A stretch of DNA of 8,226 nucleotides from a bacterium (GTDB lineage: Bacteria > Patescibacteriota > Minisyncoccia > Phycocordibacterales > Phycocordibacteraceae): assembly GCA_021781865.1 (NCBI GenBank), contig JAJXVZ010000017.1, forward strand, positions 2,805-11,030, in the 5' to 3' direction. Every line of letters begins with the position of its first letter. Position 1 is the stretch's first letter. This document shows positions 1-5,564 of this stretch, one piece after another. Both the position numbers and the translations under genes were made by a program. The notes beneath the pieces are model-generated. The model did no database searches, was not told the DNA's origin, and saw nothing but the letters and a program-made list of their open reading frames with translations.

Positions 1-42
1 GATGAAGTTCATGCGATACTCGTTAGCAAGGTGTTCTTGCAT
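1..42 (-). CDS. possible start of a minus-strand gene cut by the window edge
   Basis: A minus-strand frame opens with ATG at position 42 (an in-frame TTG lies at 45) and stays open to the window edge. It gives 14 residues, beginning MQEHLANEY, with a soluble-protein composition (Glu, Asn, Arg, Met). An in-frame TGA lies a few codons upstream, so the start is within about five codons of this ATG. No clear Shine-Dalgarno sequence is seen. Too little of it is visible to name a family. It could be chance, since 14 open codons are not significant alone. Confidence 0.25.
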   Translation of the reverse strand, partial: MQEHLANEYRMNFI

Positions 43-83
43 CAAGCAGTCATGTTCTCAAGTGATGAATGGATTAAGAACAG

Positions 84-182
84 CTAATTACTTTTTCTTG
101 CGATTTTTTCTGCCTGATCCGCTTCGACAGGTTTTGAGAAGAGAACATACTGATTGTCTGCTTCACGTCCAGCACGAATCAT
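84..182 (-). CDS. short 32-residue minus-strand reading frame, possible gene remnant
   Basis: A minus-strand frame runs from ATG at 182 to TAG at 84-86. An in-frame ATG also occurs at 194, and an upstream in-frame TGA at 204-206 closes the frame. The product starts MIRAGREADNQYVLFSK and ends with a Glu/Ala/Lys-rich helix-like tail (about residues 20-32). Its composition looks like a real soluble protein and unlike the Cys/Leu/Arg-rich shadow frame on the other strand. No SD is visible. Its 5' end coincides with the start of the divergent transporter gene, so it may be the surviving C-terminal end of a gene whose front was lost. I do not recognise the family. Confidence 0.22.
   Translation of the reverse strand: MIRAGREADNQYVLFSKPVEADQAEKIARKSN
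124..151 (+). promoter_or_regulatory. candidate promoter of the MFS gene
   Basis: TCGACA (124-129, five of six bases of the -35 consensus) is followed after 16 bp by CATACT (146-151, four of six of the -10 consensus). Transcription would start near 158. That leaves a 5' leader of about 23 nt before the ATG at 181 and would exclude the in-frame TTG at 154 as a start. This is a match by eye only. Confidence 0.4.
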
Positions 183-1452
183 GAAAAATCTCATAATCCG
201 ACTTCACAAAGAGCTTCCTACAAAAGATCTTCGGCGTCTGGTCCTCGTTCGAGGACTTCGGAGTTTCGTGCAGGGATATACCCTGGTAGTTTTCGTCATA
301 TATCTCGCGCAGATCGGTTTCTCGCCATGGCTCATCGGTCTTACGCTTGGCATCGGCAGCGCCGTGAGCGCACTGCTTACGCTCATGACTGGCATCGCGA
401 GCGACCGGTACGGTAGAAAGCCGTTCCTACTCGCCTATTCCGTTCTTCTTGCGCTATCAGGGATTATTTTCAGTATCACCTCGGTTCCTTTCATACTCAT
501 TGCCGTGAGCGCGCTCGGCGGGATCGGACGAGGCGGGGGAGCGGGTGGCCAGGCGGGACCGTTCGCCCCCGCAGAAGTGGCGCTCCTCTCCGAAAAAACA
601 GCACTTAATAATCGGAACATGGTGTTCAGTATCAATAATGCGGTCGGGACGCTCATGATGGCGCTCGGCACACTACTTGCTGGCCTGCCAGAAACGATAC
701 GAAGCGTTTACGGTTTACCCATTATGACGTCCTACCAGCCGCTATTTCTCGGGGTTACCATAGTGGGGGTCGTCACATTTCTCATTCTGTGGCCGATCAA
801 GGAATCTATCGACAAGTCCGCAACGGAAGATCATTCTTCCGAAAAAAGATTAGTGAGCAGGAAAGAAAGCATCCGCATAATCTGGAAGATCTCTATAGCT
901 GGAATGGTTAACGGTCTCGGGATAGGTTTCATTGGTGGAATTCTCCCGTATCTTCTTTATCTGCGATTCAATGCGTCGCCGGGAGTGATTGGACCAGTTA
1001 TCGGAGCAAGCTCGGTGCTCGCGTCTTTCTCGTCGCTTTTAATGGCGCGCCTGGCGAAGCGTTTTGGCGACATAAAAGTCATCACAGCTTCGCGGGTGTT
1101 TGGCGTTGTTTGTACCGCGCTCATCCCCGTTATGCCAAGTTTCAGCCTAGCCGCTGTTTTCGTGATTCTACGAATGGCCGGCGCAATGGGGGCTATGCCT
1201 ATCAGGCAGTCGTACACTATGGGTATAGTCGACACAGATCTCCGCGGGACGATTGCCGGCATATCAGGCGTAGCAAGGCGACTCCCTTCGGCGATATCAC
1301 CAGCAATTTCCGGACTTTGGATAGGCATGGGTGAACTTGAGCTACCATTCTTTGCAAGTGCATCCTTCGCGGCTATAAATGCTGTGCTCTATTTCTACTG
1401 GTTCCGCCACGTGAGGCCTAGAGAGGCGATATTGGTAGGGGAAGAAGTGTAG
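181..1452 (+). CDS. MFS transporter, 12 membrane helices
   Basis: This 423-residue integral membrane protein is of the major facilitator superfamily, which moves small solutes or drugs across the cytoplasmic membrane, usually driven by ion gradients. The signature motif A (GIASDRYGRK, residues 71-80) lies between helices 2 and 3, and a degenerate copy (MARLAKRFGDIK, about 288-299) sits at the equivalent place in the second half. Twelve hydrophobic segments can be traced, six on each side of a charged central loop at about 206-236. A glycine-rich stretch (113-125) followed by GPFAPAE (126-132) is distinctive. I chose ATG 181 because the candidate promoter makes the in-frame TTG at 154 (nine extra residues) unlikely; neither start has a clear SD. 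No linked gene reveals the substrate, and drug efflux is only a guess. The gene stands alone, 398 bp before the next one. Confidence 0.9.
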   Translation: MKNLIIRLHKELPTKDLRRLVLVRGLRSFVQGYTLVVFVIYLAQIGFSPWLIGLTLGIGSAVSALLTLMTGIASDRYGRKPFLLAYSVLLALSGIIFSITSVPFILIAVSALGGIGRGGGAGGQAGPFAPAEVALLSEKTALNNRNMVFSINNAVGTLMMALGTLLAGLPETIRSVYGLPIMTSYQPLFLGVTIVGVVTFLILWPIKESIDKSATEDHSSEKRLVSRKESIRIIWKISIAGMVNGLGIGFIGGILPYLLYLRFNASPGVIGPVIGASSVLASFSSLLMARLAKRFGDIKVITASRVFGVVCTALIPVMPSFSLAAVFVILRMAGAMGAMPIRQSYTMGIVDTDLRGTIAGISGVARRLPSAISPAISGLWIGMGELELPFFASASFAAINAVLYFYWFRHVRPREAILVGEEV

Positions 1453-1850
1453 ACGTTCTACATCTAGGGTTGTAACAAAATAGAAGACAGTCTCAAAACA
1501 CACCACAGAAAAGGCAGGAAACGGCAGAAACCAAGAATGTAATGCTATCTACAAGAATTTGTGCATAAACCCGCACCCCATGTGTGAGAACCGCATCGGG
1601 TGCGCTGACTTCACGCACATTATTGTTTCAAGGACGATTCGTGTATATCACCACTGCGCCATTGATCTTCATATCAAGAAGATCGCTAGTTCACCAGTTT
1701 TTGAGAAATTCTAAGCCATTACATAAAGTTCAATTCGATTTTACAGATTCTTTCGAAATTTGTGTTACAGGCGGCTGCCATATACAATTCAAATAATAAG
1801 GAATATATGCTGAAAATGGTTCCCCCCAGGGTAGTATACTGGTAAAGCTA
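1453..1850. other. 398-bp intergenic region without a convincing gene
   Basis: No long credible frame is present; the one 70-codon GTG frame at 1584-1796 has no SD and an implausible composition. Two perfect 7-bp inverted repeats occur: CGCACCC/GGGTGCG (1572-1578 and 1598-1604, 19-nt loop) and GATCTTC/GAAGATC (1664-1670 and 1678-1684, 7-nt loop). Neither is followed by a T-run, so they are not ordinary terminators. A small TGTAGA/TCTACA hairpin (1448-1462) spans the stop codon of the MFS gene. At the right end are a possible 12-codon upstream frame (1807-1845, preceded by AAGGA) and a TATACT box (1835-1840) just before the next gene. Confidence 0.6.
1811..1840 (+). promoter_or_regulatory. weak candidate promoter of the DedA-GT4 pair
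   Basis: TATACT (1835-1840) is a good -10 box, but the -35 position holds only a weak TGAAAA (1811-1816) at 18 bp. If it is used, transcription would begin near 1847, about four bases before the ATG at 1851, giving an essentially leaderless mRNA. The absence of a good SD before that ATG fits this. Confidence 0.3.
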
Positions 1851-2480
1851 ATGTCTGTTAGCTTCATCACACACATCATTCTCCAGTATCGATATTGGAT
1901 ACTTATCCCGCTCTCTTTTGTAGAGGGTCCGATTGTCGCGTTCATTGCCGGCACGCTAGCATCATTCGGGTACTTTAATATGTATTTTCTCGCGATATTG
2001 TTTTTCGTACGCGACGTCGGGCTTGATGGTGTGTATTACTCCATAGGTTATTTCGGTGGTCGCACTACCTTTGCTGGACGCATGCTCACCAAAATTGGCG
2101 TGACCCCGGATCACCTGGAGAAGGTACGTCTTCTTTGGGCAAGACGTCCGGGAATAACCATGCTTATTGGAAAACTTTCTTATGGCATCGCGTCTGCTTT
2201 TATCATTGTTGCGGGAATGATCAAAATGCCGTTGCGTTTATTTTTTGCCTATGGTGCAATCGTGGCGGTTCTGCAATACGGTACGCTCCTGTTTGCCGGA
2301 TACTTTTTAGGCGCTTCGATTGGCGGAAATGTTGTACGCATTATCAATAATGTGCAATATGTAATCGCTGTCGTTGCCGTTGTTATCTCGGCCTATTACA
2401 TCTTAAGTTGGTCCATGCGCAAGAAATTTCTTAAAGCAGATAAAGAAATTGAAGAGTTGCCGACAACTCAGGAAAAATAA
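1851..2480 (+). CDS. DedA/VTT-family membrane protein
   Basis: This 209-residue polytopic membrane protein is of the DedA (SNARE-associated/VTT domain) family, whose members are implicated in moving or flipping lipids in the cytoplasmic membrane and in membrane homeostasis. Visible hallmarks are E25-G-P in the first re-entrant/helical part, an AGTLASFG segment (33-40), the acidic pair D55 and D59 in RDVGLDGVYYSIGYFGGR (54-71), and AGMIKMP (121-127). About five hydrophobic stretches are seen, and residues 189-209 form a charged cytoplasmic tail. The usual R-F-x-P-G-x-R stretch reads K108-L-S-Y-G-I-A, so the arginines important in E. coli YqjA/YghB are absent; this suggests a divergent branch. 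The start has no clear SD. The gene ends two bases before a GT4 glycosyltransferase, which suggests co-translation and a shared lipid or glycolipid role. The exact substrate cannot be told. Confidence 0.82.
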   Translation: MSVSFITHIILQYRYWILIPLSFVEGPIVAFIAGTLASFGYFNMYFLAILFFVRDVGLDGVYYSIGYFGGRTTFAGRMLTKIGVTPDHLEKVRLLWARRPGITMLIGKLSYGIASAFIIVAGMIKMPLRLFFAYGAIVAVLQYGTLLFAGYFLGASIGGNVVRIINNVQYVIAVVAVVISAYYILSWSMRKKFLKADKEIEELPTTQEK

Positions 2481-2482
2481 TC

Positions 2483-3502
2483 ATGAAAAAAATATTACTG
2501 GTGACAGACGCATGGGCCCCCCAGGTCAATGGGGTAGTGCGCGTGTTGAACGCACTTCTCCCCATATTAAAAGCGCGTGGTTATGAAATTACCGTTATTG
2601 AACCAGGACAATTCAAGACGATGCCATTGCCGCTGTATCCAGAAATTCGCCTCGCGCTCTTTCCTCGTCGTCGCATTAGAGAAATTCTTTATAACCTGCA
2701 TCCAGACGTTGTATGTCTTGTTACCGAAGGACCGCTCGGGTGGGCAGCGCGCTCGGTATGTCGTGAGCGAGGGGTACCATTTGTAACATGGTATCACAGT
2801 CATTTCCAACTGTACGTCGACGTGCGTTGGCGTGGTCTTTTGCGCCCAGTTTACAGGTTTATACGTCGATTCCATGCTGCTGCGAGCTGCACTATGGTAT
2901 CAACCGAAAGCCTGAAGAAGGAACTTGAGTTAGCAGGTTTTAAAAACCTGGTCATCATGCCGCTGGGTGTAGACACAAAACTCTTTACGCGCAATACCGC
3001 AGCATCTTTACCGTTTCTGCCGAAGCCAATTTTCGTTTATTTTAGTCGTCTCGCGCCAGAAAAGAGCCCAGAGGAATTTCTCAATCTGGATCTTCCTGGA
3101 ACAAAGCTCGTGATAGGGGATGGCCCCCTGCGAAAAAAATTGGAAAAGAAATATGGCAAGAAAAATAAGTTTGTCGGATATAAGCATGGACAAGAACTTG
3201 TCGATTGGCTCTCATTCGCCGATGTATTTGTCTTTCCATCACGTACTGAGACATTTGGGCTGGTCGTTCTCGAGGCGCTTGCATGTGGCATACCGGTCGC
3301 GGCGCATGATGTCATGGGTCCGAGAGACATCATCACCCCTGGTGAAGATGGTTATGTGAGTAATGATCTACGAGACGCAGCACTAAAATGTCTCGCTCTC
3401 ACGCATGATGTATGTCGTGCAAAAGCGCTCCGCTATTCTTGGGAGCATTCAGCGGATGCGTTTATTGAAAATTTAATGTTTATTACTTATCCGTATAAGT
3501 AA
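2483..3502 (+). CDS. GT4 glycosyltransferase, MgtA/SQD2-like
   Basis: This 339-residue GT-B fold retaining glycosyltransferase of family GT4 transfers a sugar from a nucleotide donor to a lipid or glycan acceptor at the cytoplasmic face. The N-terminal Rossmann domain opens with DAWAPQVNGVVR (9-20) and has TEGPLGWAAR (81-90) and the YHSHF acceptor/donor loop (104-108), a pattern seen in mannosyl- and sulfoquinovosyl-lipid transferases (MgtA, SQD2 groups). PLGVD (160-164) marks the domain boundary. The C-terminal domain shows SRLAPEKS (188-195), the IGDGP loop (211-215) and the EX7E donor-binding motif (E256 and E264), followed by EALACGIPV. AGGAAAA (2470-2476), about seven bases upstream of the ATG, is a good SD. 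It is two bases after the DedA gene and presumably on the same mRNA. The C-terminus is short for the family but all core motifs are present. The donor sugar is uncertain. Confidence 0.88.
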   Translation: MKKILLVTDAWAPQVNGVVRVLNALLPILKARGYEITVIEPGQFKTMPLPLYPEIRLALFPRRRIREILYNLHPDVVCLVTEGPLGWAARSVCRERGVPFVTWYHSHFQLYVDVRWRGLLRPVYRFIRRFHAAASCTMVSTESLKKELELAGFKNLVIMPLGVDTKLFTRNTAASLPFLPKPIFVYFSRLAPEKSPEEFLNLDLPGTKLVIGDGPLRKKLEKKYGKKNKFVGYKHGQELVDWLSFADVFVFPSRTETFGLVVLEALACGIPVAAHDVMGPRDIITPGEDGYVSNDLRDAALKCLALTHDVCRAKALRYSWEHSADAFIENLMFITYPYK

Positions 3503-3552
3503 GTGAAAATAGACCAGATACTACGTGACATCAATCCACCATTACGGGTGAT

Positions 3553-3581
3553 TTGACGCACGATCATAAACGTGATACATT
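3553..3581 (+). promoter_or_regulatory. strong sigma70-type promoter of the small-protein cassette
   Basis: TTGACG (3553-3558, five of six) and TACATT (3576-3581, four of six) are separated by an ideal 17 bp, with a TG at 3573-3574 giving an extended -10. Transcription should start near 3588. The spacer contains a CACG/CGTG dyad (3559-3562 and 3571-3574 or shifted by a base), and the octamer ACGTGAyA occurs at 3523-3530 and 3570-3577. These could be a regulator's sites, but that is inference. Confidence 0.6.
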
Positions 3582-3603
3582 ATAGACTGACTCTTGAATC
3601 TTC

Positions 3604-3664
3604 CCGAACCGGCCAATTAGGACACCTTGTCTGTTCTAATAACTGAACCTCGGCCACAGTTCGG
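3604..3664 (+). promoter_or_regulatory. structured 5' leader of the small membrane protein mRNA
   Basis: The leader between the predicted start near 3588 and the ATG at 3696 can fold into one long branched-free hairpin. CCGAAC (3604-3609) pairs with GTTCGG (3659-3664). GGCC (3611-3614) pairs with GGCC (3652-3655). An apical 9-bp stem (3616-3624 with 3632-3640, one G-U) closes a 7-nt loop CCTTGTC. The loop's CCTT is complementary to AAGG of the downstream SD. It matches no riboswitch consensus that I can recall. Confidence 0.45.
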
Positions 3665-3682
3665 TATCGCACTTATCTAATC

Positions 3683-3693
3683 TAAGGAGGTGA
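3683..3693 (+). promoter_or_regulatory. perfect Shine-Dalgarno sequence of the 42-residue ORF
   Basis: TAAGGAGGTGA is a full-length complement of the 16S rRNA 3' end, with GGAGG ending five bases before the ATG at 3696. It is by far the strongest ribosome binding site in the window, where most genes have weak or none, and it fixes this start. Confidence 0.85.
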
Positions 3694-3695
3694 AT

Positions 3696-3824
3696 ATGAA
3701 AGACTTCAGATATGATTGGGCAGATGGGCTGAAAAGATTTTTCATTGCTTTTGGGTGGTGGTTATTGCTGGTGATAATCATCGCGGCAACCGTCTCAATC
3801 GCCAGATATTTGCCTTGCGTCTAA
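3696..3824 (+). CDS. 42-residue single-helix membrane protein of unknown function
   Basis: This is a small protein starting MKDFRYDWADGLKRFF and ending ARYLPCV. A charged N-terminus (Lys2, Asp3, Arg5, Asp7, Asp10, Lys13, Arg14) is followed by one strongly hydrophobic helix (about residues 15-36, with Trp21-Trp22 and a run of Leu/Ile/Val). A short tail with Arg37 and a penultimate Cys41 follows. It is supported by its own promoter, a perfect SD and an intrinsic terminator 23 bp after the stop, so expression as a roughly 290-nt monocistronic mRNA is likely. I do not recognise a family. Size and shape resemble type I toxin peptides and also small regulatory subunits of membrane complexes; the sequence does not decide between them. 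Just after the stop, CCTCCTT (3827-3833) is complementary to its SD. Confidence 0.72.
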   Translation: MKDFRYDWADGLKRFFIAFGWWLLLVIIIAATVSIARYLPCV

Positions 3825-3846
3825 GGCCTCCTTCTCAAGTTTAATT

Positions 3847-3877
3847 CAACTCCCTCAAGAAATGGGAGTTGTTTTTT
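3847..3877 (+). terminator. intrinsic terminator between the convergent blocks
   Basis: A perfect 8-bp stem CAACTCCC (3847-3854) / GGGAGTTG (3864-3871) with a 9-nt loop is followed directly by six T (3872-3877). It ends the small-protein transcript. It overlaps the stop codon of the converging GT2 gene; read from the other strand the hairpin is followed by GAATTAAACTT, so termination in that direction would be weaker. Confidence 0.85.
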
Positions 3878-4613
3878 ATCGTACGACCGCCCACTCTTTA
3901 TAGGCGGTGCGATTGCGGACAAGGACGGAGAATCCCTGTCGCGCCCACATCCAATAAAGCCTCAGCCAGCCCGTCTTGTGCGCACGGCGGCATGAATGGC
4001 GCACCGAGAGATGCCAATACGAGAGCGTCCTGCCGATTTTGCCGAGCCGGTTAAACATGTCGGTATCTTCGCCGCCGGCGAGATCTTCACGGTATCCACT
4101 CGCGTCTTCGAACACACTACGGCGAATCATCTGAAACTCCCCGGAAGCATTGCCGTAGGAGAAAAGGTTGTTCGAGATAACGTACCAGAAATTTAAAGGT
4201 GCGCAGAATAAAGCATCCTTGAGTGAATGATTTTCGATCCATGGCTTGAGTGGTACTGTCATGGCGACGAGGGTCGGTTTCCGCTCGAAGACGGACAGCA
4301 TCTCCTTAAAAAACGCGTCCGGTTCGGGGATGATGACATCCGCATCGATAAAAACAAGATATTCACCTTTTGCGAGGGCGGCGCCAGCATTCTTCGCCTC
4401 GCCGAAGGTCTGTCGGCGCGGCTTGTCCCAGATGACTATTTTGTTGGTATAGCGGCGAGCGATAGCAAGCGTCGCGTCGGTACTGCCGCCGTCGGTGAAT
4501 ATTATTTCGTGCGACAATTGGAGAGCGCTTAGATTTTTAAGTGTGCCTTCCAGAAATCCATCTTCTTCCAAGGTGGGAATTATTATTGAAATGATTGGCG
4601 ATATAGGGCTCAT
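3876..4613 (-). CDS. GT2 family glycosyltransferase
   Basis: This 245-residue GT-A fold inverting glycosyltransferase of family GT2 transfers a sugar from a nucleotide or polyprenyl donor during envelope glycan or glycolipid synthesis. Visible motifs are the N-terminal strand SIIIPTLEED (9-18), FTDGGSTDAT (39-48) for nucleotide binding, AKNAGAALAKGEY (73-85), the metal-binding DAD (D90-A91-D92) and the acidic GEDTD (181-185) expected at the catalytic base position. The C-terminal part (about 195-245) is rich in Arg, Trp and Tyr, without a clear membrane helix, so peripheral membrane contact is possible. The ATG lies three bases after the stop of the upstream flavoprotein gene and has no strong SD, so it is probably translationally coupled. 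It is the last gene of the ftsZ-led block. Acceptor and donor are unknown. Confidence 0.88.
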   Translation of the reverse strand: MSPISPIISIIIPTLEEDGFLEGTLKNLSALQLSHEIIFTDGGSTDATLAIARRYTNKIVIWDKPRRQTFGEAKNAGAALAKGEYLVFIDADVIIPEPDAFFKEMLSVFERKPTLVAMTVPLKPWIENHSLKDALFCAPLNFWYVISNNLFSYGNASGEFQMIRRSVFEDASGYREDLAGGEDTDMFNRLGKIGRTLSYWHLSVRHSCRRAHKTGWLRLYWMWARQGFSVLVRNRTAYKEWAVVR

Positions 4614-4616
4614 GTA

Positions 4617-5549
4617 TTAATGTTTCTTGATCCAAAGATAAATGTCCTCGAGTGCCTTTACGCCGTCTCCAGCAGCGATGTTATTTTGATGGTACAGTTC
4701 ATCTGTGCAGTCGCCAGCAGCCCATATGCCCTCAACGCTCGTACGTTGATTGCGCGGATCAATCTTTATACGCCTTATCGCGTCAAGCTCTATTAATCCG
4801 TCTAGGAATTCTGTGTTTGGGATAACACCCGCTTCGACAAAAACGCCAGAAACAGCAAGTTCTTTCATTTCTCCAGAAATCTTATCTTCATATCTCAAAC
4901 CAGACACGAATTGTTCACCCATGATTTCGGTCGGTTCGGCATGTGTGATAACGCGCATGTTCTCGTGCGCAGAGGCCTTTTCAACGGTGATCGGATCGGC
5001 TTTAAATTCTTTATGTCGATGTATAAGCGTAACGGATTTCGCATATGCGAGGAGTTGTAATGCCGTCTCAAAGCCCGCATTACCTCCGCCGATTACCGCG
5101 ACATCCATATTCGCGAATAACGGACCATCACAGGAGGCGCAATAAGTAACGCCTTTATTTTCAAACTTTTTTGCGCCCGGCACGTCCAATTTACGTCGTC
5201 CAGCACCCGATGCTACAAGTACCGACCTCGCTACGAATTTTTTCCCCGTTTTCGTTTGGACCGTGAATGTTCCATTCGCGTTTTTTATAAGTGACATGAC
5301 GTGTTCGCCTAGGACGAGTTCCACAACATCACTCTTTTCTGCGGCGAGATGCATTCGAAATGATTTCGCAAGATCCATTCCGGTAATTTTTTCCGTTCCT
5401 ATCCAATTTTTGATACTTTCAGATACGGTTGATTGGCCACCGATATCTTCCGTGATAAGAACAGTTTGCAGACGCTTACGCGCTGCGTATATACTCGCAG
5501 CAACACCAGCAGGTCCGCCGCCTATGATGACGAGATCGTGCATAGGCAT
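4617..5549 (-). CDS. trxB: thioredoxin reductase / AhpF-like flavoprotein disulfide reductase
   Basis: This 310-residue FAD enzyme moves electrons from a reduced pyridine nucleotide to a protein disulfide such as thioredoxin. The first Rossmann motif is GGGPAG (10-15), the redox disulfide is C137-A-S-C140 followed by DGPLF, the second nucleotide-binding motif is GGGNAG (154-159), and AAGDCTDELYHQNN (277-290) contacts FAD. Length fits low-molecular-weight bacterial thioredoxin reductases. Several stretches (GVTYC..CDGPLF, GGGNAGFE, YEDKISGE, GVIPNTEFL) look more like the reductase half of AhpF than classical TrxB, but the AhpF N-terminal domain is absent. The HRRxxxR NADPH motif reads HRHKEFK (177-183), so cofactor choice is open. 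ATG 5549 lies 15 bp after ftsZ; ATG 5543 is an alternative. The symbol is by family, not by proven partner. Confidence 0.88.
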   Translation of the reverse strand: MPMHDLVIIGGGPAGVAASIYAARKRLQTVLITEDIGGQSTVSESIKNWIGTEKITGMDLAKSFRMHLAAEKSDVVELVLGEHVMSLIKNANGTFTVQTKTGKKFVARSVLVASGAGRRKLDVPGAKKFENKGVTYCASCDGPLFANMDVAVIGGGNAGFETALQLLAYAKSVTLIHRHKEFKADPITVEKASAHENMRVITHAEPTEIMGEQFVSGLRYEDKISGEMKELAVSGVFVEAGVIPNTEFLDGLIELDAIRRIKIDPRNQRTSVEGIWAAGDCTDELYHQNNIAAGDGVKALEDIYLWIKKH

Positions 5550-5564
5550 CTATACTATCACTTT

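Noticed and set aside
154..180. TTG start adding nine residues to the MFS protein
   Set aside because: It lies before the predicted transcript start, and ATG 181 is the conventional codon; not excluded experimentally.
2..184. 60-codon plus-strand frame at the left edge
   Set aside because: Cys/Arg/Leu-rich composition typical of a shadow frame, no SD, and it overlaps better-looking minus-strand frames and the MFS start.
1448..1462. TGTAGA/TCTACA hairpin at the end of the MFS gene as terminator
   Set aside because: Only six base pairs plus a G-U, a 3-nt loop, and no following T-run.
1584..1796. 70-codon GTG frame in the 398-bp gap
   Set aside because: No SD, poor protein-like composition and no recognisable motif.
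3532..3556. Imperfect CAATCCACC/GGGTGATTTG dyad as GT4 terminator
   Set aside because: Pairing needs gaps and there is no T-run; it also overlaps the -35 of the next promoter.
3588..3695. Known riboswitch class in the cassette leader
   Set aside because: I compared from memory with fluoride, preQ1 and glutamine motifs and saw none of their conserved cores; a covariance search would be decisive.
4227..4532. 101-codon plus-strand frame opposite the GT2 gene
   Set aside because: Antisense shadow of a clearly real glycosyltransferase with intact motifs.
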